Notes: generated by a model from the sequence alone, not told the origin. Positions 1 to 8,645 are shown, numbered from the stretch's first letter. The stretch: DNA of 64,000 nucleotides from Amycolatopsis suaedae (GCF_004214935.1 NZ_SFCC01000001.1:558001-622000), one strand, 5' to 3'. Numbers and translations: made by a program.

Positions 1-45
1 CCGCTCGATGTCGTCCCGGAATCGCGGGTCGATGCCGGCGGACAC
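1..45 (-). CDS. 5' end of an unidentified gene (partial)
   Basis: A GTG at 45 opens a reading frame that leaves the window at position 1; only 15 residues (VSAGIDPRFRDDIER) are visible. It begins three bases after the stop of the DUF5703 gene and on the same strand, so it is probably the next cistron of the lipoprotein-DUF5703 operon. Fifteen residues are not enough to assign a family. The start choice rests on operon spacing only. Confidence 0.45.
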   Translation of the reverse strand, partial: MSAGIDPRFRDDIER

Positions 46-48
46 GCC

Positions 49-273
49 TCAGACGATCGGGCCGGGCAGGCCGACGGAGGCGAGGGTACGGCGCCGGCGT
101 AGCCACACCCGGCGGGTTCCGTCGGAGTACAACCGCACGTTGGACAGCTCCCAGCCGGAGAACTCGGCCTGGATGGAGAGCTGGATGGCCGCGGAGATCC
201 GGGACACACCGGGCGGCAGCTGCAACCTGCGGTACTCCCAATCCCCTTCGATCACCGCCTCGTCGGTCGTCAC
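49..273 (-). CDS. DUF5703 family protein
   Basis: A 74-residue protein starting at GTG 273. The start overlaps the stop of the upstream lipoprotein by four bases (GTGA), so translation is probably coupled. It contains the WEYR ... LP ... W(E)L ... LYSDGTRRVWLRR pattern that I associate with the actinobacterial DUF5703 family (Rv2137c-like); there is no signal peptide and no membrane segment. In mycobacteria the homologue lies beside uppP and the lipoprotein LppL, matching the arrangement here. Its function is unknown. A longer reading with an upstream start exists but would run deep into the lipoprotein gene and is less likely. Confidence 0.75.
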   Translation of the reverse strand: MTTDEAVIEGDWEYRRLQLPPGVSRISAAIQLSIQAEFSGWELSNVRLYSDGTRRVWLRRRRTLASVGLPGPIV

Positions 274-1262
274 GGCTGGATCACCTGAATCCCTTCTCCG
301 GTGGCCGACCCCACGACGACCCGCGAGCGGTCGTCCACGGTCACCGAGTTCGGCTGTCGCACGGTCGGGAAACGGAACCTCTCCACGGGCTCGCCGCCCG
401 CCACGTCGAATCCGACGACCTCGTTGCGGGCGGTCAGCGTCACCCACGCCAGGTCGCGGCGCGGGTCGTAGGCCAGGCCGTACACCCCGCCCGGCACCGG
501 GAACCGCTGCCGCAGCAGCAGGGGTGCGGCGGAGAACGCCAGCAGCGCACCCGCGCGGGTGTCGGTGACCAGCACCCGGCCGAAGCGGTCGGTGACGGCG
601 TTGCTCGCGCCGTCGCCCGCCCGCAGGCCCTCCTTCACCGCGCCACCGGGCACGTCGACCTCGAACACGGCCGTGCGCAGCCGGTCCAGGACCACGGTGT
701 TGGGGCCGGAGGTCAGCACCTGGTCGGCGCTGTAGAGCTGGCCGGTGACGCTGCCCCGCACCGCGCCGCCCTCGACCACGTCGACGGCCTTGCGGTCGCG
801 CACCGCGACGAGGGTCCGGTCGCCGCCGCGGGCGGCCGACACGGGCTGCCCGGCGACCGGCGTGGCGGTGACCTGGGCGGTCGGAACGGCGATCCGCAGC
901 ACCTGCCCCGCCGAGGGCACCGGGGCGAGCAGGCCGTCGCCGTCGGCGGTGAGCTGCTCGGCCGGGCCGGGCAGCGGCACCGGGCGCGCGGGTTTGGTCA
1001 GGTCGGCGAGGTCGTAGAGGAGCACCGAGGGCGGCGCCGACAGCGCGACGGCCAGTGTCCCGGCGGTGCTGGCGAGTGCGGTCACGGAACCGGCCGGCAC
1101 AACGGTGCCGGCCGGGGACGCGACGCGCTCGGGTGAGGGCGCCGGCCGGGCGGCTTCCGGATTGGCGACCACCTGCAGACTGTCCTCGACCTGCCCGTCC
1201 CCGCCCGAACAGCCGGCCGCGACCATGGCGCAGGCGAGCGCGGTGGCGGCGAACCGACGCAC
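270..1262 (-). CDS. LppL-like lipoprotein with a beta-propeller-type body
   Basis: A 330-residue predicted lipoprotein. I place the start at GTG 1262: a GGGAGG ribosome site lies eight bases upstream and the product then opens with a textbook signal (MRRFAATALACAMVAAGC). The lipobox VAAGC puts the lipidated Cys at residue 18. The rest is a series of short beta-rich repeats (for example around GVYGLAYDPRRDLAWVT) resembling YncE/NHL-type propellers, with no obvious catalytic residues. The gene order lipoprotein-DUF5703 near uppP resembles mycobacterial lppL (Rv2138). It is probably an exported, membrane-tethered protein of unknown ligand. Confidence 0.8.
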   Translation of the reverse strand: MRRFAATALACAMVAAGCSGGDGQVEDSLQVVANPEAARPAPSPERVASPAGTVVPAGSVTALASTAGTLAVALSAPPSVLLYDLADLTKPARPVPLPGPAEQLTADGDGLLAPVPSAGQVLRIAVPTAQVTATPVAGQPVSAARGGDRTLVAVRDRKAVDVVEGGAVRGSVTGQLYSADQVLTSGPNTVVLDRLRTAVFEVDVPGGAVKEGLRAGDGASNAVTDRFGRVLVTDTRAGALLAFSAAPLLLRQRFPVPGGVYGLAYDPRRDLAWVTLTARNEVVGFDVAGGEPVERFRFPTVRQPNSVTVDDRSRVVVGSATGEGIQVIQP

Positions 1263-1352
1263 AGTGGGGCCTCCCGGACGGCCTCGACGACTACGACGTG
1301 CTTCCAGCATCCCCCACGATCCCCCGCGCGTCACGTTCCCGTCATCCAAAGG

Positions 1353-2315
1353 TCACCTCGGCCACCGTTCCGGATAGCCCGTCTCGATCGCGCTCACGTC
1401 GTCCAGCGCCGAGCGGATGGCGGGCGGCAGGGAGATCTCCTCGGCGGCCAGCGACCCGGTGAGCTGCCCGGTGTCGCGGGCGCCGACCACCGGCGCCACC
1501 ACACCGGGCCGGTCACGCACCCAGGCCAGCGCCACCGCCAGCGGCGACGTGCCGAGCCCCTCGGCCGCGGTCATCACGGCCTGGACGATCCGGGCCGCCC
1601 GTTCGGTGCGGTGCAGTTCGACGTAACCGGCGTAGGTCTCCGACGCCCCGCGCGAGTCCGCCGGGGTACCCGACCGGTACTTGCCGGTCAGCACGCCGCG
1701 GCCGAGCGGCGCCCAGGCCAGCAGGCCGACGCCGTGGTGCGCGGCGGCCGCGGTGACCTCACGCTCGATGCCGCGCTCCAGCAGCGAGTACTCCATCTGG
1801 GCGGAGACGAGCCGCACCGGGCTGGTGGCCGCCGCGGTGGCCAGCTGCCAGCCCGCGTAGTTCGACACCCCGGCGTAGCGCACCTTGCCGCTGGCGACGG
1901 CGGCGTCGACGGCGCCGAGCGTCTCGTCGAGCGGGACCTCGGGGTCCCAGGCGTGCAGCTGCCACAGGTCGATGTGGTCGACCCCGAGCCTGCGCAGCGA
2001 ACCGTCCAGCGCCGACAGCAGCGCCCCGCGGGAAGCACCACCGCCGAACGGCCCGCCGGTGCGCTTGGCGACGGCCTTGGTGGCCAGCACCACATCGTCG
2101 CGGGGGACGAGGTCGCCGAGCAGGGAGCCGAGAATCCGCTCGCCCTCCCCGTCGGCGTGGACGTCGGCGGTGTCGACGAGCGTCCCGCCCGCGTCGACGA
2201 ACGCCACCAGCTGGCTGGCCGCCTCGTCCGCGTCGGTGTCCCGGCCCCAGGTCATGGTGCCCAGCGCCATTCGCGACACCCTCAGGCCGGACCTCCCGAG
2301 CCGCCGGTTCTCCAT
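1353..2315 (-). CDS. aldo/keto reductase with Tyr-to-His in the catalytic tetrad
   Basis: A 320-residue (alpha/beta)8 aldo/keto reductase: LGRSGLRVSRMALGT at the N-terminus, NADPH-binding end PVVGARDTGQL near residue 285. Three residues of the catalytic tetrad are present, Asp48 (LVDTAD), Lys80 (LATKA) and His121 (LWQLH). The fourth, normally Tyr five residues after the Asp, is His53 (codon CAC, read directly at about 2157-2159). This could change or abolish classical carbonyl reduction. The promoter looks leaderless: TAAGCT ends six bases before the ATG. It is divergent from the F420 oxidoreductase and followed 90 bases later by the lipoprotein gene. Substrate unknown. Confidence 0.85.
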   Translation of the reverse strand: MENRRLGRSGLRVSRMALGTMTWGRDTDADEAASQLVAFVDAGGTLVDTADVHADGEGERILGSLLGDLVPRDDVVLATKAVAKRTGGPFGGGASRGALLSALDGSLRRLGVDHIDLWQLHAWDPEVPLDETLGAVDAAVASGKVRYAGVSNYAGWQLATAAATSPVRLVSAQMEYSLLERGIEREVTAAAAHHGVGLLAWAPLGRGVLTGKYRSGTPADSRGASETYAGYVELHRTERAARIVQAVMTAAEGLGTSPLAVALAWVRDRPGVVAPVVGARDTGQLTGSLAAEEISLPPAIRSALDDVSAIETGYPERWPR

Positions 2316-2363
2316 CCGCGCAGCTTAACGTCAGCTACGCAGCGTGCTTGACGAAGGCGTGTG

Positions 2364-2391
2364 TTGTCTCGATCATGCCCCCCGTTAGGGT
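2364..2391 (+). promoter_or_regulatory. promoter of the F420 oxidoreductase-uppP operon
   Basis: A -35-like TTGTCT at 2364-2369 and a -10-like TAGGGT at 2386-2391 are separated by 16 bases. The GTG start at 2400 follows eight bases later, so the transcript would be leaderless or nearly so. Inferred from sequence only. Confidence 0.5.
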
Positions 2392-2399
2392 CGGCGCCC

Positions 2400-3446
2400 G
2401 TGCGCTTGGGACTGAACCTCGGATACTGGGGAGCCGGAAACGATCCGGCCCATCTGGCGTTGGCCAGGGAAGCCGACTCGCTGGGCTTCTCGGTGGTGTG
2501 GGCTGCCGAGGCGTACGGATCGGACGCCCCGACCGTGCTGGCCTGGCTGGCCGCGCACACCTCGCGGATCGACGTCGGCAGCGCCGTCCTGCAGATCCCG
2601 GCACGCACACCGGCCGCCACCGCGATGACCGCCGCGACGCTGGACTCGCTGTCCGGCGGGCGGTTCCGGCTGGGCCTGGGCCTGTCCGGGCCGCAGGTGT
2701 CCGAGGGCTGGCACGGCGTGCGTTTCGGCGACCCGCTGGGCCGCACCCGGGAGTACGTCGACGTGGTCCGCATGGCGCTCAGCCGCAAGAAGCTCGCCTA
2801 CCAGGGCGATCACTTCCAGCTGCCGCTCCCGGACGGACCAGGTAAGTCCCTGGCGCTCACCGTGCATCCGGTGCGCGAGCGGATCCCGCTCTACCTGGCC
2901 GCCATCGGGCCCCGCAACCTGGAGCTGACCGGCGAGATCGCCGACGGCTGGCTGCCGGTGTTCTTCTCCGCCGAGCACAGCGGGGCGCTGCTCGACCACG
3001 TCCGGGCCGGTGCCGCGAAGGCAGGCCGCGATCTGGCCGGTTTCGACGTCGCCCCGGTCGTGCCGCTGGTGGTCGGTGACGACTGGACCGCCTGCGCCGA
3101 CGCCGTCCGCGGCTACGCGGCGCTGTACCTGGGCGGCATGGGCAGCCGCGAGCAGAACTTCTACAACCGGCTGGCCTGCCGGATGGGCTTCGAGGAGGCC
3201 GCCGCCGAGGTCCAGGAGCTGTACCTGGCCAAGCAGTACCGGGCGGCGCAGGCCACGGTGCCGGTGGAGTTCCTGGACGCCACGTCGCTGCTCGGCCCGA
3301 AGGAACGCATCGCCGAACGGCTCGCCGCGCTCGCCGAGGCGGGCGTGACCACCGTGAACATCGCCACGCAGGGCCGCGACGCCGACGCGACCGTCGCCGC
3401 GTTGCGGACCGTGACCGACGCTCTCGACCTGGCAGGGGTGGCCTGA
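2400..3446 (+). CDS. LLM-class F420-dependent oxidoreductase (Rv3520c-like)
   Basis: A 348-residue luciferase-like (LLM) flavin/F420 TIM-barrel enzyme starting at GTG 2400, directly behind a -10 element. Features typical of the actinobacterial F420 subgroup are LGYWGAGND at the N-terminus, [10 protein letters not shown] around residue 40, and the [15 protein letters not shown] segment near residue 100. Enzymes of this group transfer hydride between reduced F420 and an organic substrate; the substrate here cannot be predicted. It is the first gene of a run with uppP (one base between stop and start) and the phosphomutase-like gene, an order seen in several actinobacteria. Confidence 0.85.
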   Translation: MRLGLNLGYWGAGNDPAHLALAREADSLGFSVVWAAEAYGSDAPTVLAWLAAHTSRIDVGSAVLQIPARTPAATAMTAATLDSLSGGRFRLGLGLSGPQVSEGWHGVRFGDPLGRTREYVDVVRMALSRKKLAYQGDHFQLPLPDGPGKSLALTVHPVRERIPLYLAAIGPRNLELTGEIADGWLPVFFSAEHSGALLDHVRAGAAKAGRDLAGFDVAPVVPLVVGDDWTACADAVRGYAALYLGGMGSREQNFYNRLACRMGFEEAAAEVQELYLAKQYRAAQATVPVEFLDATSLLGPKERIAERLAALAEAGVTTVNIATQGRDADATVAALRTVTDALDLAGVA

Positions 3447-3447
3447 C

Positions 3448-4284
3448 ATGGGATGGTTCGAAGCACTCGTCCTGGGCCTGGTCCAGGGGCTGACCGAGTT
3501 CCTGCCGATCTCCTCCAGCGCCCACCTGCGGGTCACCGCTGCGCTGGCCGGCTGGGACGACCCGGGTGCCGCGTTCACCGCGGTCACCCAGATCGGCACC
3601 GAGTTCGCGATCATCATCTTCTTCGCCCGCAAGATCGGCCGCATCCTGTCGGCCTGGTGGTTCTCCCTGTACAAGCGGGAGTGGCGCAGTCACCCGGACG
3701 CCCGGATGGGCTGGCTGATCATCGTCGGCTCGCTGCCGATCGGGGTCCTCGGCCTGCTGTTGCAGGACCAGATCGACCACAGCTTCAGGGATCTGCGGAT
3801 CACCGCGACGATGCTGATCGTCTTCGGCATCATCCTCTGGCTGGCCGACCACTACGGCCGCAAGGAGCGCACCCTCGACCACCTCACGGTCTGGCACGGT
3901 CTGGGCTTCGGGTTCGCGCAGGCACTGGCGCTGATCCCGGGCGTGTCGCGGTCCGGCGGCACCACCAGCGCCGGCCGGCTGATGGGGTACAAGCGGCCGG
4001 ACGCCGCGGAGTACTCGTTCCTGCTCGCGCTGCCCGCGGTGTTCGCGTCCGGCCTGTTCAAGCTGAAGGACGTCGGCGGCGAGGGCGGTGTGGCCTGGGG
4101 GCCGACCATCCTGGCGACCCTGGTCGCGTTCGGCGTCGGCTACGTCGTGGTCGCCTGGCTGATGAGCTACATCAAGAAGCGCAGCTTCCTGCCGTTCGTG
4201 ATCTACCGGATCGCGCTGGGCGTGGTGCTGTTCATCCTGGTGGCCACGAACGTGATCGCCCCCAACGAGGGCCCGGTCGGCTGA
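3448..4284 (+). CDS. uppP: undecaprenyl-diphosphate phosphatase
   Basis: A 278-residue polytopic membrane protein of the UppP/BacA family, full length for the family. Diagnostic motifs are [11 protein letters not shown] (residues 17-27) and [10 protein letters not shown] near residue 170, which carry the catalytic Glu and Arg/Ser residues at the outer membrane face. It dephosphorylates undecaprenyl pyrophosphate so that the lipid carrier can be reused for peptidoglycan and other wall polymers, and its overproduction gives bacitracin tolerance. It starts one base after the F420 oxidoreductase stop and is probably co-transcribed with it. Confidence 0.95.
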   Translation: MGWFEALVLGLVQGLTEFLPISSSAHLRVTAALAGWDDPGAAFTAVTQIGTEFAIIIFFARKIGRILSAWWFSLYKREWRSHPDARMGWLIIVGSLPIGVLGLLLQDQIDHSFRDLRITATMLIVFGIILWLADHYGRKERTLDHLTVWHGLGFGFAQALALIPGVSRSGGTTSAGRLMGYKRPDAAEYSFLLALPAVFASGLFKLKDVGGEGGVAWGPTILATLVAFGVGYVVVAWLMSYIKKRSFLPFVIYRIALGVVLFILVATNVIAPNEGPVG

Positions 4285-4304
4285 TCCACCGTTAGGGTGG
4301 CGGG

Positions 4305-5009
4305 GTGGGAACCGTCATCCTGGTGCGGCACGGCCGCTCGTCCGCGAACGGGTCGGGCGTGCTCGCCGGCCGCATGCCCAAGGTGGGGCTGGACGACACC
4401 GGTCGTGCCCAGGCCCAGGCGCTGGTCGACCGGCTGGCCGGCGTCCCGCTGGCGGCCGTCGTCTGCTCGCCGCTGCTGCGGTGCAGGCAGACCGTCGCTC
4501 CGCTGCTGGCCGCGCGCGGGCTGGACCGCGTCAACGAGCCCCGGCTGTCCGAAGTGGACTATGGCGACTGGACCGGCAGGAAGCTGTCCTCGCTGGCGAA
4601 GGAACCGTTGTGGCGGGTGGTGCAGGCACACCCCTCGGCCGCCGTGTTCCCCGGCGGGGAAGGGCTGGCCGACGTCCAGGCCAGGGCGGTCGCCGCGGTG
4701 CGTGCCCACGACGCGCGGATCCGCGCCGAGCACGGCGAGCACGCGGTCTGGCTGCTGTGCAGCCACGGCGACGTGATCAAGGCGCTGCTCGCCGACGCGC
4801 TGGGCCAGCACCTGGACGGCTTCCAGCGGATCGTCGTCGATCCGGCGTCGGTGTCCGTGGTGACCTACACCGACCTGCGGCCGTTCGTGGTACGGATGAA
4901 CGACCACAGCGCCGACCTGGCCGCACTCGCACCGGCCAAACCCAAGCGCCGTAAGCGAAAGACGTCCTCCGACGCCGACGTCGGGGGTAGCACAGGGGAG
5001 AGCAAGTGA
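4305..5009 (+). CDS. histidine phosphatase family protein (MSMEG_4193 type)
   Basis: A 234-residue phosphoglycerate-mutase-like protein. The catalytic RHG motif is in LVRHGRSSANG (residues 6-16) and the second catalytic His is in LCSHGDV near residue 152. The C-terminus carries a Lys/Arg-rich tail (KPKRRKRK) typical of the actinobacterial MSMEG_4193 family. The true substrate is not established. The start GTG at 4305 is six bases after TAGGGT, suggesting a leaderless transcript within the operon. In most actinobacteria the next genes are DUF3090 and SCO1664; here an M3 peptidase takes that place. Confidence 0.85.
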   Translation: MGTVILVRHGRSSANGSGVLAGRMPKVGLDDTGRAQAQALVDRLAGVPLAAVVCSPLLRCRQTVAPLLAARGLDRVNEPRLSEVDYGDWTGRKLSSLAKEPLWRVVQAHPSAAVFPGGEGLADVQARAVAAVRAHDARIRAEHGEHAVWLLCSHGDVIKALLADALGQHLDGFQRIVVDPASVSVVTYTDLRPFVVRMNDHSADLAALAPAKPKRRKRKTSSDADVGGSTGESK

Positions 5010-7051
5010 CCATCTCTGCCGACAACCCGCTGGCCGCGCGCAGTGAGCTGCCGTACGGCCTGCCGCCGTTCGACAGGATCACCGACGAGCACTTCCCGCC
5101 CGCGTTCGCGGCCGGGATCGCCGAGCAGGAGCGTGAGGTCGCCGAGATCGCGGGCAACCCGGAGCCGCCGACGTTCGACAACACGATCGCGGCGCTGGAG
5201 CGTTCCGGTGAGCTGCTCGGGCGGGTGTCGTCGGTGTTCTTCAACCTGACCTCGTCGGACACCAACCCGCGGCTGCAGGCCATCCAGGCCGACATCGCGC
5301 CGAAGCTGGCGGCGCACAGCGACGCCATCCACCTCGACCCCCGGCTCTACCGGCGCATCGCCGAGCTGTACGGCCGGCGCGACGAGCTGGACCTCGATCC
5401 CGAGTCGGCCTGGCTGCTGGAGCGCTACCACGTCGAGTTCGAGCGGGCGGGCGCCGGGCTGGACGCGGCGGCGCAGGCCCGGCTGCGGGAGATCAACGAG
5501 GAGCTGTCCAAGCTGAGCACGGCGTTCCAGGAGAACGTGCTGGGCGAGCTGAACGACCTGTCGGTCGTCGTGTCCGACCGTGCGGAGCTGGCCGGGCTGT
5601 CCGACGACACGATCGCCGCGGCGGCCGAGGGCAGGGGAGACGACGGCGGTTACCTGCTGAAGCTCGTGCTGCCGACGGTGCAGCCGGCGTTGTCGTCACT
5701 GCGGGACCGCGGCGTGCGGGAGCGCCTGCACACGGCGTCGACGAGGCGGGGGAGCAGGGGCAACGAACACGACAACTCGGACCTGATCCTGCGGATCACC
5801 CGGCTGCGTGCCGAGCGGGCGGCGCTGCTGGGCTACCCCGACCACGCCTCCTACGTGATCGCCGACGAGACCGCGCGCACGGCGGAGGCCGCACGGAGCC
5901 TGCTGGACCGGCTCGCGCCGGCGGCGGTGGCCAACGCGGTGGCCGAGGCACAGGAACTGCAGCAGGAGATCGACGCCACCGGCGACGTCCTGGCGCTGGA
6001 GGCCTGGGACTGGCCGTACTACGCCGAGCGCGTCCGCAAGGCACGCTTCGACCTGGACGAGGCGGAGCTGCGCCCGTACTTCGAGCTGGAGCGGGTGCTG
6101 CGCGACGGCGTGTTCTACGCCGCCGAGCGGTTGTACGGCGTCACGTTCACCGAGCGGGACGACCTGCCGGTGTACCACCCCGACGTGCGGGTCTTCGAGG
6201 TGTTCGACGCCGACGGCACCGGGCTGGGGCTGTTCCTCGCCGACTTCTACACGCGTGACTCCAAGCGCGGTGGCGCCTGGATGAACAACTTCGTCGACCA
6301 GTCGGGACTGCTGGGCTTCCGGCCGGTGGTGGTGAACAACCTGAACATCGTGCGGCCGCCGGCCGGTGAGCCGACGCTGCTGACGCTGGACGAGGTCACC
6401 ACGGCGTTCCACGAGTTCGGGCACGCGTTGCACGGGCTGTTCTCCGACGTCCGGTACCCGAAGTTCTCCGGCGCGAACGTGCCGAGGGACTTCGTGGAGT
6501 TTCCCTCGCAGGTCAACGAGATGTGGATGCTGTGGCCGGAGGTGCTGGCCAACTACGCCAAGCACCACCGCACGGGCGAGCCGCTGCCGCAGCGGCTGGT
6601 CGACCGGCTCATCGAGTCCCAGCAGTTCGGGCAGGGCTACGCCACGACGGAGTACCTGGCCGCCGCGCTGCTGGACCAGGCCTGGCACAGCATCGGTGCG
6701 CAGGACGAGGTCACCGACGTCGCCGCGTTCGAGGCGGCGGCCCTGGAGAAGGCGGGGGTGGCGCTGCCAGCCGTTCCGCCGCGCTACCGCAGCACCTACT
6801 TCGCACACATCTTCAGCGGCGGCTACAGCGCCGGGTACTACTCCTACATCTGGAGCGAGGTGCTGGACGCGGACACCGTGGAGTGGTTCCGCGAGAACGG
6901 GGGACTGACCAGAGCGAACGGGGACCGGTTCCGCCGGGAACTGCTCGCCAGGGGAGGCGGGGTGGACTCGATGGTCGCCTACCGGACGTTCCGCGGCCGC
7001 GACCCGGAGATCGAGCCGTTGCTCAAGCGCCGGGGTCTCGACAAGGCCTGA
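5006..7051 (+). CDS. M3 family metallopeptidase (oligopeptidase A / Dcp type)
   Basis: A 681-residue soluble zinc peptidase of the thimet-oligopeptidase/Dcp family, full length, without a signal peptide. The zinc site HEFGH is at residues 469-473, with the third-ligand segment ending in SQVNEMW about 25 residues later. The substrate-channel motif GYSAGYYSYIWSE is near residue 608. It cleaves short peptides in the cytoplasm. The GTG start overlaps the phosphomutase stop by four bases and has an AGGGGAG ribosome site, so the two are translationally coupled although they are not usually neighbours. Confidence 0.93.
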   Translation: MTISADNPLAARSELPYGLPPFDRITDEHFPPAFAAGIAEQEREVAEIAGNPEPPTFDNTIAALERSGELLGRVSSVFFNLTSSDTNPRLQAIQADIAPKLAAHSDAIHLDPRLYRRIAELYGRRDELDLDPESAWLLERYHVEFERAGAGLDAAAQARLREINEELSKLSTAFQENVLGELNDLSVVVSDRAELAGLSDDTIAAAAEGRGDDGGYLLKLVLPTVQPALSSLRDRGVRERLHTASTRRGSRGNEHDNSDLILRITRLRAERAALLGYPDHASYVIADETARTAEAARSLLDRLAPAAVANAVAEAQELQQEIDATGDVLALEAWDWPYYAERVRKARFDLDEAELRPYFELERVLRDGVFYAAERLYGVTFTERDDLPVYHPDVRVFEVFDADGTGLGLFLADFYTRDSKRGGAWMNNFVDQSGLLGFRPVVVNNLNIVRPPAGEPTLLTLDEVTTAFHEFGHALHGLFSDVRYPKFSGANVPRDFVEFPSQVNEMWMLWPEVLANYAKHHRTGEPLPQRLVDRLIESQQFGQGYATTEYLAAALLDQAWHSIGAQDEVTDVAAFEAAALEKAGVALPAVPPRYRSTYFAHIFSGGYSAGYYSYIWSEVLDADTVEWFRENGGLTRANGDRFRRELLARGGGVDSMVAYRTFRGRDPEIEPLLKRRGLDKA

Positions 7052-7066
7052 CATCCAGGTGTATAA

Positions 7067-7120
7067 CGCCCTATATGGCGGGGCTTATCGCGAAAAATCG
7101 CGAGCCCGTAGCCGTCGGGC
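7067..7120. terminator. convergent-end hairpin cluster
   Basis: Between the M3 peptidase (plus) and the TetR gene (minus) lie three overlapping dyads: CGCC-ctatat-GGCG (7067-7080); a larger hairpin 7081-7107 with arms GGGC...TCGCGA and TCGCGA-GCCC around an A-rich loop; and GCCCG...CGGGC (7104-7120), which shares bases with the second and so competes with it. No T-tract follows. It probably acts as a bidirectional terminator. Confidence 0.5.
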
Positions 7121-7135
7121 GTCACCCCCAAAGAA

Positions 7136-7714
7136 TCATCGAGGCAGGACCTGGTCCACGTGATAGGCGAGGATCTCGGCGGCCGAGTCCGCCGAGCGAT
7201 GCCCGATCAGGACGCTGGTGCCGAGGCCGTGGCTGAGCGCGAGTAGCCGCGCGGCCTCGGTGTCCGGATCACGGCCGTCGGCCAGCCGGGCGCCGCGCAG
7301 GAGTTCGGCGAGCTGCGCTTCGAGGCGCTTCGGGCCGTCCACGAACGGCTGCCGGGCCAGGTCCGCGTCGGTCATCGCCAGTACGGCGTAGGACGTCCAC
7401 ATCAGGTGGAACGCGCGGCTGCGCTCGTCGGTGGGCAGCGCCTCGGCCAGGAGTTCCTCGACGGCCCGCCGGGGCGTCGGCTGGTCTAGCCGCTCGGCCC
7501 AGCGGGCCATGCTCTGTTCTTCCAGGCGCAGCAAAGCGGTGTGCAGCAGGCCGGCTTTCGTCTCGAAGTAGTACTGCACCAGGCGCAGCGAGACGCCTGC
7601 CTCGGCGGCGACCGAGCGCATGGTCACCTCGTGCAGGCCGACCCTGCCGGCGAGCCGGACCAGGGCGTCGATGATGTGGGCGCGGCGTTCGGCGTGGTCG
7701 ACGGTCTTCGGCAC
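7136..7714 (-). CDS. TetR/AcrR family regulator
   Basis: A 192-residue repressor. The N-terminal helix-turn-helix spans roughly residues 8-55 (HAERRAHIIDALVRLAGR ... MRSVAAEAGVSLRLVQYYF); the C-terminal helical domain, with FHLMWTSYAVLA near residue 95, would bind the inducer. The start is GTG 7714, six bases after a TACCAT -10 element, so a leaderless message is likely. It follows the arylamine N-acetyltransferase on the same strand with a 23-base gap, and it may control itself or that gene. Ligand unknown. Confidence 0.88.
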   Translation of the reverse strand: MPKTVDHAERRAHIIDALVRLAGRVGLHEVTMRSVAAEAGVSLRLVQYYFETKAGLLHTALLRLEEQSMARWAERLDQPTPRRAVEELLAEALPTDERSRAFHLMWTSYAVLAMTDADLARQPFVDGPKRLEAQLAELLRGARLADGRDPDTEAARLLALSHGLGTSVLIGHRSADSAAEILAYHVDQVLPR

Positions 7715-7737
7715 CCGGTTATGGTACCGCCGTATTA

Positions 7738-8562
7738 CTAACTGAGCCGGGTCAGCAACGCGGCCAGCTCCGCGGGTTCCAGCTCCACGTCGAGCTGCCG
7801 CAGGGTGCGGTCGATGTCCTCCACCGGCACCGGGGTGCGCTCCACGCGCCCGTCCGCGTACTCCACCGTCAGCTCGCCGCCCACGAGTCGTTTGCTGACA
7901 CCGGGTTCCAGGCGCATCACCACGAGCTGACCGGTGAACGGCGAGCGCGGATGGGTGGAGACGTAGTGGTGGGCGACCTCGTAGTCGGCGGGGCGCTGCG
8001 GGGCCTCGTCGTGCTCGTGCAGCACCTCCCAGTCCCCGTCGGCGGTGCGCTTCGACAGCGTCCACAGTGGACCGACCCGGTCCAGGCGGTGCTCCCAGCC
8101 CGCCTGGTCGACGACGGCGCCGTCGCGCAGCGGCATCGGGTACATCATGCCCGCGCCGAAGCCGATGTCGACGAGGTGGGGCTCGCCCCCGGCGTGGGCG
8201 ACGAGCAGCATGTGGGTGTGCAGTCCGGACCCGCCGGGCTGCACCCGTGCCATGCGGCGTTCGACGGTGTAGCCGAGCCGTTCCAGGACGGCGGCGAACA
8301 GCAGCGCGTGTTCGTAGCAGTAGCCGCCACGGCGACGGCCGACCAGCTTCGCGGTGATGGCGGCGAGGCTGATGCCCGGGTGGCCGATCAGCACGTCGAC
8401 GTTCTCGAACGGGATCGCCCGGATGTGGGCCGCCATCATCGAGCGCAGGGCGGCGGGGGAGGGCGGCAGCCGCAGGTGGTCGATGCGGTCGAGGTAGGCG
8501 TCGACGTCGACGGCTTCGATGCCCCATTCCCGGGTGGCGGTGTCCGGTGTCGTCGTGGTCAT
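7738..8562 (-). CDS. nat: arylamine N-acetyltransferase
   Basis: A 274-residue NAT-family enzyme that moves acetyl from acetyl-CoA to arylamines or arylhydrazines through a cysteine thioester. The triad is complete: Cys82 (RRGGYCYEH), His117 (HTHMLL) and Asp132 (LVDIGFG). The RRGGYCYE signature is intact and the length is normal. In actinomycetes relatives acetylate xenobiotics, and some act as amide synthases in ansamycin biosynthesis; no such cluster is visible here, so a detoxifying role is more likely. Its promoter contains a MerR-type dyad (see 8569-8599). Confidence 0.93.
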   Translation of the reverse strand: MTTTTPDTATREWGIEAVDVDAYLDRIDHLRLPPSPAALRSMMAAHIRAIPFENVDVLIGHPGISLAAITAKLVGRRRGGYCYEHALLFAAVLERLGYTVERRMARVQPGGSGLHTHMLLVAHAGGEPHLVDIGFGAGMMYPMPLRDGAVVDQAGWEHRLDRVGPLWTLSKRTADGDWEVLHEHDEAPQRPADYEVAHHYVSTHPRSPFTGQLVVMRLEPGVSKRLVGGELTVEYADGRVERTPVPVEDIDRTLRQLDVELEPAELAALLTRLS

Positions 8563-8568
8563 GGCTTC

Positions 8569-8599
8569 AGCCTGCTACCTCGACCACGGTCGAGGTCAA
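8569..8599 (-). promoter_or_regulatory. MerR-type promoter/operator of nat
   Basis: On the minus strand, TTGACC (8599-8594), a 19-base spacer and CAGGCT (8574-8569) are followed six bases later by the nat ATG. The spacer holds a dyad, CCTCGACC-2-GGTCGAGG (8578-8595). A 19-base spacer with a central dyad is the hallmark of MerR-activated promoters. The layout is identical in spacing to the SoxR-controlled promoter at 37270-37300, but the dyad centre differs, so a different MerR protein is expected. No MerR gene is adjacent. Confidence 0.65.
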
Positions 8600-8632
8600 G
8601 GAAAACCGCTGGGGCGCGGGCGGTGCCGGCGC

Positions 8633-8638
8633 TACCGT
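8633..8638 (+). promoter_or_regulatory. -10 element of the srmL leader
   Basis: TACCGT lies seven bases before the ATG of the leader peptide (8646), the spacing seen at the other leaderless starts in this window. No convincing -35 is visible. Confidence 0.45.
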
Positions 8639-8645
8639 TGCCGGT

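Noticed and set aside
1..45. Shared VSAGIDP start between the partial first gene and the SCO1664 protein
   Set aside because: Seven residues only, with no further likeness; coincidence.
8..568. A 186-codon plus-strand frame at the left edge
   Set aside because: Arg/Pro-rich shadow of the lipoprotein and DUF5703 genes, no motif.
7718..7738. A possible TetR self-operator over the TetR promoter
   Set aside because: Only the outer bases pair and the centre does not; too weak beyond the GGTACC hexamer.
7136..8527. An apparent fusion of TetR to a long N-terminal extension
   Set aside because: The extension is an out-of-frame shadow of nat; GTG 7714 directly after a -10 fits better.
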